64,000 nucleotides of DNA from Chondrosia reniformis (lineage: Eukaryota; Porifera; Demospongiae; Chondrillida; Chondrillidae): the NCBI GenBank assembly GCA_947172415.1, contig OX359191.1, positions 4,960,001 to 5,024,000 of the forward strand, in the 5' to 3' direction. The notes under the pieces are model-generated. The model did no database searches, was not told the origin of the DNA, and worked only from the letters and a program-made list of their open reading frames with translations. Below, in pieces: positions 35,394 through 48,580 of this stretch (position 1 is the stretch's first letter; each line of letters begins with the position of its first letter). The translations under genes were made by a program, and so were the position numbers.

Positions 35394-36157
35394 GTGGGGA
35401 AGTGGAAATGGTGGAAATGGCTTAAACCTTGAAAATGGTCGAGGAGGCCTGTCACAAAGTCACAAAGCTAGAATGCGGCTTTCTAACTAAGAGCGCGTAA
35501 GGCTGTCCTTTTGTTTGAACGTCTAAAAATAGTGATGGAGACTGAATAATGGCTGTGCAGAAGTGAAAATGGCAAACAGTATGGCGAGCTAAGACAGGTC
35601 AGCATTAAGTGCATCATATCTAAACGCAGTGTAGTAAATCAGCTATATATTGTAATAGTATAACTAACTAATGTCAATTGATAAGCTAGCTGGCTAATAT
35701 GTATGCCTGCAGCTATTAGGAATCAAAGCTTGATCCTTGCAGAAAGAAAGTAGTGACACAGTGCTGATTCTTGGTCAGTTCTACGTGTATTTCTGGTAGT
35801 ACAACCAACCTTCTTAAATCCTAACACTAGAAATGGGTTTTCCCAAGCCTCTTTTACGCAGGATCAGTCAAAAGCCAAGTTTTGCAACACGCGAACATTT
35901 TGTTATACGTCATATACGGCCATTTTATCATTCGCCGCCGCCGTTCGTTAAGGATTCCAAGCCTTTCTTATGCACAGTCATGCCAAAGGACGGCTTTAAG
36001 CAATCGCTGCTACTACAGCACTATTAGTTATAGAACTGCATACATTTCCCCTTGACTAGTGGCTTTGAGACAAGCCCATTTTTGTGCTTTACGCCATTAC
36101 TGCCTTTTCCGCTGTTTCAGCCATTTCCACCCTTTCCAATATTTCCACTGCCCCCAC
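35394..36157. mobile_element. 764-bp TIR element in the minisatellite, family unknown
   Basis: The left end GTGGGGAAGTGGAAATGG and the reverse complement of the right end, GTGGGGGCAGTGGAAATA, are imperfect inverted repeats; GGTGGAAATGGC follows in both. Minisatellite flanks both sides, with ACAA next to each end as a possible 4-bp target duplication. A 64-codon frame at 35833-36027 (start MGFPKPLLRRISQK) has no recognised relative. It is probably a non-autonomous DNA transposon. Confidence 0.65.
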
Positions 36158-38330
36158 ACAACTAGTACATAAAACTAGTATAATAACTAGTACATACGAT
36201 TATTTCATGCAACAATTACATATAACTAGTAAATATAACTAGAACTGGAGCTAGTACATATAACTAATATACCTTGTACATATAAACAGTACATACAACT
36301 AGTACATATAGCTAGTACATACTACTAGTATATATAACTAGTACATACAACTAGTACATAAAACTAGTACATACAACTACTAAATATACCTAGTACACAC
36401 GCACATAACTAGTACATATAAAGAGTACAAACAACCAGTACATGCAACTTGTACATACAACTAGTACATAGAACGAGTACATAAAACCAGTACATATAAC
36501 AAGTACATACTACCTGAAACTTGTCCATAAAACTAGTACATAAAACGAGAACATAAAACTGATACCTACAACTAGTACATACAACTTGTACATAGCTAGT
36601 AAAAACAACTAGTATATATAAGTATATAGTACATACCACTGGTACTTAAGAAGTACATAAAACTAGTAAATACAACTAGTAAATACAACTACTACATATA
36701 ACTAGTGCAGACGATTATTTCATAAAATTAATACATTGAATTAGTACATACGACCATTTCATACAATTAGTTCATATAATTAGTACATAAAACTAGTACA
36801 TACAACTTGTACCTACAACTAGAACATACAAGTAGTTCAAACAACTAGTAACTGGTTCATACAACTAGTACATACAACTAGTACACACAACTCTTTCACA
36901 CAGCTAGTGTATACGACTAGTTCATATAAGTAGTACATACAAATAGTATATACAACTATAAACTATTACATACAAATAGTACATAGCAAGTGCATACAAC
37001 CAGTACATACAAGTAGTACATACAACTGGTACATAAGAAGTACATAAAACTAGTACTTACAACTAGTACATATAACTAGTGCAGACGATTTTTTCTTACA
37101 ACTACTACTTTTAATTAGTACTTCCGACTATTTAATACAGCTAGTACGTATAACTACTGCATACAGCTAGTACATTTAACTAGTACATACACATTTACCT
37201 AGTACATATGAATAGTATATAAAACTAGTACATACAGCTAGTACATGCAACTAGTACATACAACTAGTACATACAACTATATCACACAGCTAGTGTATAC
37301 AACTTGTTCATATAACTGGTTCATACAACTAGTACATACAACTAGAGACTAGTACATATAAAAAGTACATAGCTAGTACATTCAACTAGTACATACAAGT
37401 AGTATAAACAACTGGTACATAAGAAGAACATAAAACTAGTACATACAACTAGTACATATAACTAGTGCAGACGATTATTTCATACAACTACTACTCTTAA
37501 TTAGTACTTCCGACAATTTCATACAACTAGTACGTATAACTACTGCATACAGCTAGTACATATAACTAGTACATACACATTTATCTAGTACATATGAATA
37601 GTATATACGACTAGTACATGCAACTAGTACATACAACTAGTACATACAACTAATACACATAACTAGTACGTATAACCAGTTCTTACACCTAGTAAATACA
37701 AGTACTACATTCCACTAGTAGATACAACTAGTCCATACAACTATTTCACACAGCTAGTATATACAACTAGTTCATATAACTAGTAGATACAACCAGAAAC
37801 TAGTACATACAATAAATACATACAATAAGTGCATACAATAGGTACACACAACTAGTACATAAACGTTTTGCACACAACTAGTTCATATAACCAATTCATA
37901 CACATATAACTGGTACATAAAATAGTACATAAACCTAGAACACACTACTACTACAAACAATTAGTAAATACAACTAGTACATTCAAGTAGTACATACAAC
38001 TTGTTAATACAAATTTTACACACAGCTAGCACGTACAACTAGTACTTGCAACTAGTATATACAAATAGGACATACAACTAGTACATAAAACTAGTACTTA
38101 CAACAAGTACATACAACTGGTACATACAAGGAGTATATACAAACAAGTAGTACACAAATAGTACATACAATTAGTACATACAACTAGTACATACAACTAG
38201 TACATACAACTACTTTACACTGCTCAGTGTATACAACTAGTACATACAACTATTTCACACAGCTAGTGTTTACAACTAGTTCATAAAATTAGTACATACT
38301 AATACTAATACTAATTAGTACATAGTACAA
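36158..38330. repeat. 13-bp minisatellite block 4
   Basis: Degenerate TACATACAACTAG units. A longer duplication (ACTAGTGCAGACGATT...TTCCGAC) occurs near 36705, 37075 and 37455, about 370-380 bp apart, showing higher-order amplification. Confidence 0.92.
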
Positions 38331-38439
38331 CCAATAGGACCTCAAATCTTTAACTTTTCACAAGCCTCTAAGTCAGATGTCTTTAGAAAACAAGGACCAT
38401 GTGAGTGTCACCAGTCCCCCTTCATTACAAGCCCCTAGG

Positions 38440-39965
38440 CCATGGTTTAACAGGTGACCAACGTATTGTTAGTAACCCTAAAGTTAGAAAACTTCTAAGA
38501 AAGGACCAAAATTTAGAGAACCTAATAACTTTAATTGGGTAACTGCTTTAAAAATGTGTAAGGAAGGTCTTAGAAAATGTAAGATTACCTGGGCCCATAG
38601 AGAAAATGTATCTACTTCTGTATTTAGTGAGTGGGAAAATGCTGTACGAAGACCCTTACTTGCCCAAACATTAAGAAATTCTTAGCAGACCTACATGATA
38701 AGCATGATACAGTCCCTGCCGATAAGGCCTCTTATAAGATAATATTTATATGTAAGTCCTACTATAGACAAATTATTAATGAAGAACTAGGCAGTACCTC
38801 CACCTATGCTAAATGTACAGTAGAACCCCAACAGTTAATTAGGAAACACATAGATTTCTTAAAACTAGAGAACTTAGAACCTAAACCAGACTGGTGTATC
38901 CTTCCCTCTTTTTACTGGTCGCCTAAGCTACATAAGAACCCTTACAGCTACAGATTCAAGGCTGCCTCTCACAAATGTACTACCAAACCCCTTTCTAGAT
39001 TTCTAAATTCGGCACTCAGACTGATTCTCAAACATTTTAGAGAATACTGCCTAGGTATATATAGGAATACTGGTGTTAATGCCTTTTGGATAGCAGAAAA
39101 CTCACTAAAAGTCTTAGATAGTCTTAGGTCTATACCCACTAGAAAAGCCCAGCTAGCTAGTTTTGATTTTTCTACATTATATACAGCGATCCCCCATAAC
39201 CTACTTAAAGATAAGATTACTAACCTTATTCACAGTGCCTATACCTGTAGGAAGTCCCAATATATAGAAGTCTGTCAGGATAAAGCCTTTTAGTCTAGCA
39301 ATGTCTCCAATAAAGCAGTCACAGCTGTTCATTTAGTAGAGCTCTTTAATTACCTTATTGACAACATTTATGTTTGTGTAGACGGTTCTGTATTAAAGTA
39401 ATGTGTAGGTATCCCTACGGGTACTGACTGTGCCCCTGTAGTTGCTAATCTTTCTCTGTTTGCCTATGAGTATGAGTTTATGAAAGGACTACTTAAGGAT
39501 AACATCACCTTAGCTATTAAATTTTCCAATACTTATAGATATATTGATGACCTTTTATGTATTAACAACAAGGATTTTGAACTGTCAATTAGTGATATTT
39601 ACCCCATAGAACGTATTCTTAAAAAGACAAATACCACCTCTAAAAATCCCCCTTTTTAGACTTAGATATAACCATAACTAACAATCAATTTATCACTAAA
39701 GTATATGATAAGCGAGGGGACTTTAACTTTGATGTAGTAAATTTCCCCATTTAGATGGTAATATTCCAAATACCCCAGCATATGGTGTCTTTATTTCACA
39801 ACTAATTAGGAATTCTAGAATATGTAGTGACTTCTGCAGTTTTCAGGCTAAAAGTGTGCAGTTATGCAGTAGGCTTATTAAGCAGGGTTACAAATACTTT
39901 AAGCTAAAATCAACCTTTAAAACCTTCCTATCCTGGCAGCCTCTAGTTAGAATCAAGTATAAGTA
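38440..39965 (+). pseudogene. Penelope-like reverse transcriptase, frameshifted
   Basis: Pieces in order: TGD-RIVSNPKVRKLL, then after a shift GPKFREPNNFNWVTALK and WAHRENVSTSVFSEW (the conserved N-terminal region). After another shift comes an open segment at 38631-39293 with VPADKASYKIIFICKSYY, FYWSPKLHKNPYSYRF, KCTTKPLSRFLNSAL and FDFSTLYTAIPHNLLK (first metal-binding Asp). Same frame past TAG (39291) and TAA (about 39400): GIPTGTDCAPVVANL and the catalytic RYIDDLL. A further shift near 39650 leads to LDLDITITNNQF, YDKRGDFNFDVVNFP and YGVFISQLIRNSRIC (thumb). These blocks are diagnostic of Penelope-like RT. At least three frameshifts and two stops make it non-functional. Confidence 0.88.
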
Positions 39966-40310
39966 GCTAATATGCTTAAGGACTGTCTTGTGTTACCCCA
40001 CCTCCAAAGAAATGTTACTACTAGAAGATCTAAGGGTAGACTTACGTAATATGTCCTACTTGTGTCTATAGTTATACTGAGTCTGTTTTACCTGTACAAA
40101 CAAGATTACTAATAGATTTATAATTAATTCATAAAAGTTAATTGGACCTACATTCATTTCATAAAATTATATTTCATCATGTGTCTTAGTTAACACCTTA
40201 TTTAACTTTTGGTGCCAAAATAGTGTATATAAGGCCCCTAGATTTAGCATAGAGAGCCAAGGATTCACAGAAGATCAATATAAAGAAAAAGACAAAGACT
40301 CCCAGGATCA

Positions 40311-40337
40311 CTGATGAAGGGTGGAATTCCCAGAAAC
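40311..40337 (+). ncRNA. Hammerhead-like core downstream of Penelope RT
   Basis: CTGATGA (40311-40317), a GGG...CCC stem with the loop TGGAATT, then GAAAC (40333-40337). It lies 3' of the RT pseudogene, as expected for a Penelope terminal ribozyme. The closing pair next to the core is A-A, so the fold is imperfect. Confidence 0.4.
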
Positions 40338-40487
40338 GGCTCTGTGACCCAGTGGAGAAGAAGATAAAAGAAGGAAGAAAAGACTCCTGTATCTTCAGCT
40401 AAAGCTCTCTTTAGGTTTAGTTCCCCTATAGGCTCTTTTACAGAATAGGCATATAGCATATAGGAAAATGGTATCTTAGATTTTTCA

Positions 40488-42005
40488 TACAATTAGTATA
40501 TACAACTAGAAACTAGTACATACAAATAGTACATACAACTAGTTTATACAACTAGTACAGACAACTAGTACATAAACGTGTTTCTCACAATTTGTTAATA
40601 TAACCAGTTCATACCCATATAACTAGTACATTCAATTAGTAAATATAACTGGTACATACAACTAGTGTATATAACTAGTAACTAGTACATATAATTAGTA
40701 CATACAACTAGTATGTTCAAAAAGTACATACAACTATATAGTGAATAGATCTAGTTCATATAATTAGTACATACAACTAGTACATACAACTAGATTATTG
40801 TGCATAAAACTAGTACCTAACGGGTTCTTAGTAAAACTACTACTAGAACCTACAACTAGTACTTACAACTAGTACATACAACTAGTTCATAAAACTAGTA
40901 AATATAACTAGAACTTACAACAAGTTCACACAACCAGTACATACAACTAATACATACAATTAATAGCTACAACCTGAATATATAATTAGTACTCATATAT
41001 ACAACTGGTAAAGTATATTCAACAAGAACATACTAGTAGTACATACAACTAGTTCCTACAACTAGAACACAACTACTACATATAACTAGTACACACACAT
41101 ATATATAGTACATATAAATAGTAAATACAACTAGTACCTACAAGTAGTACATACAACTAGTGCACACAACAAGTACATTCAACTAGTACATACAACAAAT
41201 ACAAACAAGTAGCACATATAACTAGTGCATACAACCACTACATACAATTAGTACATACAACTAGTACTTACAACTATTACATTCAACTAGTGCATGCAAC
41301 TAGTATATACCTACACCCAGTAAATATAACTAGTCCTAGTATACACAGTTGGTACAAACAATAGGAACCTTAAACTTGTACATTCAACAAGTACATACAA
41401 GTAGTACATATAACTAGTACATACAACTAATACATATAAGTAGCACATATAACAAGCACATAAAACTAGAGCATACGACTAGTATAAACAACTAGTACCT
41501 ACAACTAGTAAATATAACATGTACTAGTACATAAAACTAATTTATACAACTAGTATATAAAAATAGTACATAACTAGTACAGACACCAAATACCTACAAC
41601 TAGTAAATACAACTAGTAAATCCAACTATTTCACACAGCTAGTTTATACAACTAGTTCATAATACTAGTACATAAAACTAGTACATACAACTAGAAACTA
41701 GTACATACAAATAGTACATACAACTAGTTTATACAACTAGTACATACAACTGCTATTTAGTATTTTTAGCAAATACTTACCTATGGCATAGTTTTACAGT
41801 TACTATGACCTACAACTTGTACATACAACTGAGTACATACACATAGAACTAGTACTTACAACTAGTACATACTACTAATACATGCATTAGTACCTACAAC
41901 TAGTAAATATATCTAGTACTAGTACATACAACTGGTTCATACAACTAATAAATATAACTAGTACTTACAACGAGTTCACACCACTTCTATATACCACTAA
42001 TACAT
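40488..42005. repeat. 13-bp minisatellite block 5
   Basis: Same TACATACAACTAG units. A non-repeat patch, TTTAGCAAATACTTACC (about 41766), interrupts it. It directly abuts the truncated Helitron-type gene. Confidence 0.9.
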
Positions 42006-42009
42006 ACAA

Positions 42010-43861
42010 TTAGTATTGTTGTTCTATTGGTATACTACCTTGTATCAGGTCAACAGCCTCTACAACTGGCTGGAGAGCATCCAACCTAACAATTTCTGTT
42101 TCATCCATTTCTAAAATGTCTTCATTCACATTTTCACTGTCAGTGACTTTTTCTTCCTTATTGTTGAACATGTCTTCTGACATCTTAGTGATGGTGATGT
42201 CACCATACAAGGGGTTATGTTGCTTTAACCATTTCAGAGCTAGTATCACATTGGAGTATCGACAGGTATGGTAAATTGTATCAGGGACAGAGCCATTTGG
42301 TTTACTTCCAATTGAGTCTGGCTGCTGAATGTAAAGAATATCTTCACAACTGGGTAAACGAGGGAGCTCTGAAATGGCACAGTCAACATTTGAGGGAAAG
42401 TTGATTACCTGACCTCTAACAGCCCTTTGTCCACCCCTTGGCAAAATGACCATTTTCATGAAAACAGTAGCCTTTGAAATCAAACGCTGCTCTAATGTGT
42501 TTAGTCCAATGAACACTGAAGGGACCTCTGGTACTTTCATTTTATTTAACTGTGATCCTGCTGGAATTTTCTTTCTTGCCATAGCACTCTTGCACTTGTT
42601 ACACAACCAAACACTTTCTATACTTCCTTGAACTGATTCATTCACCACAGTCAGTAGATCATTTGCCACATCACAGCTGTACAGGGCACCCAACTGCTCA
42701 TAGCTAAACCTTTCACATGTAAAAGATTTATGGGTCGGCCCCTTAAGAATTGCTTTTTCAAACTTATATAAGTTATTTTGCAACTTCAAACCTTGTTTTG
42801 ATGGTATTGAAATCTCAAGTCTTGGTACTTGCGCGGCAGATGCAGTAACAACACCAGACTCAACTACACTTCCACCCACTTCCATATCCACATCTTCAGA
42901 CTTTTGGCTGATAAGATTTTCCTTAGCAGATCATCCATGACTGAATCATCACTTTGGGTTGATTCTCTTTGAACTTCCTTCAAACTGTCACTCTCCAACC
43001 CATCAGTGGATTCATAAATTGAACTAATGTGGGTCACATTTACCTTGGTATTTGAAACAATGCTAGTACATGGCACAATACTGGTTATTTCTGCTTCTGA
43101 GTTACATTTTACTTGCAGAAGTCGTTTTTGCCTCCTTCATGCTTGCATTCTTAATCTTGCTTGCTCTTTTTCTCCCTCCAATCTTAAAGTACTTTTTTGT
43201 TTAGATTCATTAATCAATCTTGTTTTCTTCCATTTGTTACTGCTGCTCAGTCTTGACTCCCGTTTTTTAGTCGATTCAGACTGCAACCTCTACCTCTGAT
43301 TTTCAGAGAGGGTGGCAAGTTTTGCAACATGATCTTCATTGCTTTCTGACTGCAACTTCTTACTCTGATTTTCAGAGAGGCTGGCAAGTCTTGTAGCACG
43401 ATCTTCCTTAGTTTTTGAGTACAGCCGTTTCCTGTTATTTTCAATAAGTTTAGCAAGCCTTGCAGCAGTTGCTCCTCAGTCTCACATTGCAGCCGCCGTC
43501 TCTGGTTTTCTGACATTTTTAATAACCTTATACGGTGCTCTTCAACTGTTTCAGCATCTAGCCGCTTTCTCTAACATGCTGACAGCATTACCAGTGTAGA
43601 ACATTTCTTTACTTCACTGTCCATGTATTCTTGTCCTTCAATTCCAGTTTGATCCATAACTGGATTAACAGCTGATGTAGGCATGCTCATTTCATCATGT
43701 ATCTCATTCTGATGTGGGTCTGGGTTCAATTCAACATCTCCACCCAGCAATAGCAGTATACTTAATGCACGAGGTAAGCAAAAGTTACCCTTACAGTAGC
43801 ACCTTCTGCGTAGCAGGTGATGTAATGTACACTGAACCATTGCCTTCGTTGATAGATGCAC
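42010..43861 (-). pseudogene. Helitron-type protein N-terminal part (DUF6570-like), frameshifted and truncated
   Basis: Read on the minus strand. Segment 43861-43571 holds the N-terminus with a 2A-like motif. Then come basic repeats of about 23 residues (SENQRRRLQ, SENQSKKLQ, ENNRKRLYS) across 43560-43140 in shifting frames, as in Helitron-encoded proteins. Segment 42891-42010 (about 293 residues) is open and contains LCNKCKSAMARKKIP, LNTLEQRLISKATVFMKMV, LPRGGQRAVRGQVINFP and LKWLKQHNPLYGDI, the pattern of the DUF6570 domain that precedes the Helitron Rep domain. The gene stops at the edge of the minisatellite, so Rep and helicase domains are missing. Several frame changes lie between 43571 and 42891. 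Confidence 0.78.
43715..43741 (-). other. 2A-like motif with NPDP instead of NPGP
   Basis: Encodes GDVELNPDP after a hydrophobic run (LSILLLLG), residues 41-49 of the first segment. The canonical 2A ending is NPG followed by P. Here the glycine codon reads GAC (Asp), a single-base difference from GGC, which should abolish ribosome skipping. Confidence 0.8.
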
Positions 43862-44119
43862 ATATTCTTTCTAAATACAAAAACCAAATGATAATGCTTC
43901 ATTGGAATGTCATGGTACTCCAAGCAATTATTTGTAAAATGACCATGGTGAGGCTCATATATTACTTACAAAAGGATTATCAAACCATCAAGGTTCATTT
44001 CATTCAGGTCAGTGTACATTTTTATTTCATGAATCATACTGTAAGTAGAAGTACATATTTCAGATTGCCAAACACAAGACAATTCATTCCAGATACAGTT
44101 TGAGTGACCCCAGTATTAC
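43862..44119. other. Upstream flank of the Helitron-type gene
   Basis: Unassigned sequence between the gene start and the 21-bp minisatellite. The open frames here are chance. Confidence 0.4.
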
Positions 44120-44338
44120 GGTGCAGAACTCCAGCAGCAGGGTTCACGACCCCAGCAGCAGGGTTCACGACCCCAGCAGCAGGGTTCACCACCCCAGCAG
44201 GAGGGTTCACCACCCCAGCAGCAGGGTTCACCACCCCAGCAGCAGGGTTCACCACCCCAGCAGCAGGGTTCACGAACCCGGCAGCAGGGTTCATCACCCC
44301 AGCAGCAGGGTTCACGACCCCAGCAGCAGGATAATTGA
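44120..44338 (+). repeat. 21-bp minisatellite
   Basis: About ten tandem units of CAGCAGCAGGGTTCACGACCC (21 bp), GC-rich against an AT-rich background. A period divisible by three gives open frames on both strands (AAGVVNP and HDPSSRV heptads), probably fortuitous. Confidence 0.93.
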
Positions 44339-47100
44339 AAAGATAAAATGTAAGCAAACCCTCTGAATGTGGTTATATCCGGTTTGTACACACAAAGTGA
44401 TTCATTTGCAAATTTCGTGCATTTTGCATCATATGTGCACTTCTTACATTGTCATTAATTGGTTCCTTAAGACACCCGTTGGATGGATCTAAATATAGAA
44501 AGGTAGCTGACAAACAGAAGGTCAACACCCAAAATACACCTAAATATAATACAAAAACTAATTGAGTGTGGCTTAGCTTTGATCTGTTCCATGTAGGTAT
44601 ATTTCCTGCCTCTCTCTTCCGCCTTTCTGATGTCACCAGGACCTTTTATGTGGAAGGTACATATTGAGAAAAAGCATTGTATAAATAAATATTACAAATA
44701 TAGGTTAAATGAAAAAGGAATATATATACTTCCGAAAGTACAGTTAACTGTATTTGTGCTAGATGAAACATGATAGGTGTTAAATGACTGTGAATTAATT
44801 TAACTGTATTTTTGAACATCATTACATCTGCCAAAAATGTCGGTGAAATGTTGTTGTGAAGAAAATCGTTTAGTGCCTAGTCTATAAGAACAGTTGGAAA
44901 ACACCGATGGTTTCATAGTCATCAGTAAGTGTTGCTATACAAAACTGTCGGCTTCGGTATCAATTCCTTCTTCATTAGTCAAGTTATGACCAAATTTATG
45001 CTTGTTAATTACACTTAATAGTGACATTTTCTTTATTATATCAAGAAAGGAAAGGTGTATTAAAACCGAGGCCAACAGATTTTTAGTTTAATTTATAAGG
45101 ATTCCAATGATGTACAGAAATTGGCTGTAGCTCTTCCATGAACTAAGCACAAACCTTATAAATGTTGTAAATGGGTGCTAATTCGGCGGAGAATTTTGAG
45201 GAAAACATTTATTCGATGCCCTTCAAAATTTGTAAGACTATTATTCTAACCATAAAGACTTTCAATATAATATATTAAATATATTTTGAAAGGCATTAGT
45301 TATTCCTATGCTGAGAAATTAACTCGTAAAAGCGTTAAAGATTTAACTCAATTTTAATGGGGGAACAGCCATATGGCGCCTGGGTGGAGTGGAAGTCATG
45401 TGTTCTGGAACGGTTCTCACGTGGAGTCACATGTTTGTACCGAACTTTTCTTGGAATTGCAAAGGAAAATGTTCTGTTCTTTCTGCTCATGCAGGATAGT
45501 GAAGTCTGCGAACATTCTCGAAATGAATCATTCGAGGAAGGTTAGTTATTATCTAATAAGTATTCAGATAATACCCGGAACTTTTAATAATCTTTGGACT
45601 TATTTAAGATTAAGAAAACCTAAAATGTATTCCTCTGTTTCAGCGATTTAGCTAGGGTTTAAGCCTGTCACGGTATATTTATTTCCACAAAATTTTATCC
45701 CTGCAAGGTTAATGATAGGCACATCTAAGTAAATCTCTCCCTTGGAAAAGTTAATTGCAATATAAATATTGTACATACACAGTTAAATTAGTTGTTAGAA
45801 ACAGCTCTGGTGTTTGGTATTTTAATATTAAACAATTCTCCATAGCTACTAATTTTACAAGAAAACAAATACTTAATAAATGATAAACGTTTTTTAAACT
45901 GCTGTAAATTTCAATTAATATTTATTTAATCCTTTGTAAGTATGTATGAGTATTATTAGTGAAGTGTTTCATTTATTCGTGATGTCTGTTTGTTTACGTT
46001 ATACAAGAAGACCCACCGCCAGGATTTAGTAGGTCGTTTATCTGGCTAGTTTGATAGGTACTATGACCCAGGGATGACATGATTGGGTTCAAAGGTGGCT
46101 ATTGACAACTTTTTCCTTCCCTTAGACCCAAAGACACACCTTTTGAGGATGGTGAGTCAGCTTGATAATGTGTGCATCTTAATACCCAATATCTCATTGA
46201 CTATGTCAAATTGTAATACCACTCATTTGCTGTAAGGCAGTATGGACATATTTCTACACATGACTGGCAAGAGAATTACTTTAATGAGTAATTCTCTCAT
46301 AGAATAAAATTTGAGAGTATATTAGTAATTATGTAAAGTATGTAGATATCGGACTCCATTTTGCATAGGTACCTTTCGGTTAAAAATGAAGAGTACGCAA
46401 ATAAGACCCCCTCAGTCAAATTTTTATTAAAAATGTTTTACCCCAATGGTAAATGAAGGTAACCATGTATTGAATTGTACATGCTTCAAGTACAGTGTAC
46501 AACTTCATCACACATGTAAAACTAAACTAGCATGTGTTGATAGTATCCAATAATTAGGTTTCATTGATTTTTTACAATAAAGTGCGGAATGTGGTTAGAG
46601 TAATGCTATACAAAGGTCTACCAAGGTATTTGAGGTTTTCATTTATGCCATTCTCATTCTGTAGTCTATGCAGATGAAAGTATATGTTCTGAATATGTTA
46701 CAGAATAGATGGAGTTCAACTTAGGTGTTGGCCATTTTAACATCAATTTAGGTGAGTGAGTGTAGTTATGCATACCGAGCATTTGACAGTACAGCCTTTT
46801 AATTGCTGATAAAATTTTTAGTTTCTTGGCCTTTGTGAACACACAAATGTATATTTAAGCTACAAGTATCAATAAGTGACCTTCCTTGGATCCGCACCAT
46901 TTTCTTTGAAATGTCAATTTGGAATGAAAAGTTTCAACCGTGATGATGAGACATGTTTTTGCATGTGAAATACTTGGATTATCCACGACTAAAAATAACT
47001 GTATCTTAATATTAATAGTGTTACCCTGTGTATCATTAGATGTAGATATTGTAGTTGTAGTAGAGTTGCTAGGTTGTTATTTGATGACCAATCCCTTTCA
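44339..47100. other. 2.8 kb of AT-rich DNA without recognised genes
   Basis: Several frames of 60-90 codons occur (for example 44373-44636 on the minus strand and 45373-45651 on the plus strand) but show no family motifs or exon signals that I can defend. No repeats matching other parts of the window were seen. Confidence 0.5.
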
Positions 47101-47109
47101 AAAGTCTGG

Positions 47110-47640
47110 GTATTTGGTAACCTAACGACTCCAGAATACTACACAGTGCTACTGATGAGGAGTGGTATTCTCTGAAAATGCCTTCTAGCACATTGGTATA
47201 GTTGTGAATACGTATAGTATACTGTTGTAATAGTTTTCTTTCAGTACATATATAATTTGTAGTGAAGTTAATAATATTTTTCTACAGATGCAGTATACTA
47301 AACAGTTGATGTATCTAAAGCAAGAAACTTTTTGTATGACCTTTATTTATCAATTTAATGTGTTAAGGAATCATTGTAGCTTTTTTTGTTATAGAAAATG
47401 AAGTTTCCCAACCTGCTTTAGTGCAATCTTCATTAGAGTATAAAAATACACTTTTTGTCCTTGACTTCTAGTGACTTCTCTAGATTTCAGACTAATTTGT
47501 ATAGTTGTGTAGTATAGTCTTATTAAGCAAGGGTAAAAGGGGCATACATATAATTTAGCCATAAAGTAGTCTTTAAACTTTCCTATCCCGTCAGCCTTTA
47601 AAATCAAGTACTATATAAAAAGCAGCCAGCATACTTTAGG
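47110..47640 (+). pseudogene. Decayed Penelope-like fragments
   Basis: 47460-47635 aligns with the RT thumb region at 39825-39960 (shared TAGTGACTTCT, CTTATTAAGCA(A/G)GG, ACCTTCCTATCC-like and AATCAAGTA). 47130-47176 aligns with the hammerhead-like end at 40300 (GACTCC...CTGATGA...TTC-C-GAAA). The order is swapped relative to an intact element, so at least two fragments are joined. No open frame remains. Confidence 0.65.
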
Positions 47641-48403
47641 ACTCTTATGGACCGAACAGAAATTCGGACTGATAATGTGGGAAAGGTTTATATAGACGAT
47701 TTTTCAAAATTACGCACTCATTTCCCGTATTGCGTCATATATTTGATTATACCGCAATAAAAATGAAAACGATCTGAATAATAAAATGTAATAGAATAAA
47801 TAGCTTAAAATATTAACGAAAGATGCTTGTACTTTATTTACGCTGTTAGATTTTTTATGTAACGACACAAAGGCTACTAGTACGGCGTTAGTGCGTTAAA
47901 ACAATTCACAAGCAGTACTTTCTATAGACAATTTGCTAATAAAACAATATGTTGTTTGTATAGTCTATATGTGATCAATGAATCTATAGGTGTGTTCATA
48001 ATATATATATATACATATATATATATATGTGCGCAAGTGTGTGATGAAACTCACCGAAGAGCACTTGGACGTTGAGTCTCGGCAGACTATCAAGTTCATG
48101 TCAGTGACTTTTGTGAATTTTGTTTATAATAATAATAATAATTATAATAATAATAACTGTAGTCACAAAAGTTATATATGAGTTGAGGTCTTCTTGGTAC
48201 TTCCTTCATGCATTTTGATCTTTATCTTCAGTCCTTTGTATATTCAAAACTCCTCCTATTTTAAAATGTACATATATATATAAATATATAAGGAATTATA
48301 ATCCATGCATAGGGGCATATACTTCATGATATGTAGTAGGACTGATGAGGATACAGATGTGTCATGCTTTTTTAGGAGATTTAGCATGTAGAATAAATTA
48401 AAT
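47641..48403. other. AT-rich DNA with microsatellites
   Basis: TA runs at about 48001-48030 and an AAT/TAA run at about 48125-48165. Nothing else recognised. Confidence 0.6.
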
Positions 48404-48508
48404 GTTGATATTCATGAAAGATATTTATAAATATATATATAAAAAGGAAGAGGAACTAACGAAAAATATATATATATATATTTATAAATATCTTTCATGA
48501 ATATCAAC
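48404..48508. repeat. Hairpin with 37-bp arms
   Basis: GTTGATATTCATGAAAGATA... (48404-48440) is mirrored by the sequence ending ...CATGAATATCAAC (48472-48508), with a loop of about 30 bp. Confidence 0.85.
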
Positions 48509-48580
48509 TTCTAACATGAAGCTGTACAATGTAATCGACAAATGAAAACAATATAAGGGGCTGCCTGCAGCAGCCCCTAA
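48509..48580 (-). repeat. Family F terminus with hairpin, right-facing
   Basis: ACATGAAGCTGTACAATG, AATGAAAACAATATAAG, then GGGGCTGC-CTGCA-GCAGCCCC and TAA at 48580. The 13-bp minisatellite begins immediately after, the same junction (mirrored) as at 4010. Confidence 0.78.

Larger units (their letters stand above)
38331..40487 (+). mobile_element. Penelope-like element, partial, inserted in minisatellite
   Basis: Non-minisatellite island holding an RT pseudogene and a 3' region ending near a hammerhead-like core (40311). No GIY-YIG domain is found after the RT, so this copy lacks its endonuclease or belongs to an endonuclease-less group. The boundaries are where the minisatellite stops and resumes. 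Confidence 0.8.

Noticed and set aside
3180..42005. Regularly spaced short repeats resembling a CRISPR array
   Set aside because: Units are 13 bp, contiguous, degenerate and without unique spacers; the context is eukaryotic transposons. It is a minisatellite.
44034..44366. Overlapping ORFs with AAGVVNP or HDPSSRV heptads
   Set aside because: They arise from a 21-bp minisatellite, with open frames on both strands at once; no gene context.
45357..45651. Candidate host gene exon (Trp/Cys-rich ORFs)
   Set aside because: Two overlapping frames are both open, neither with recognisable domain or splice context; evidence too thin.
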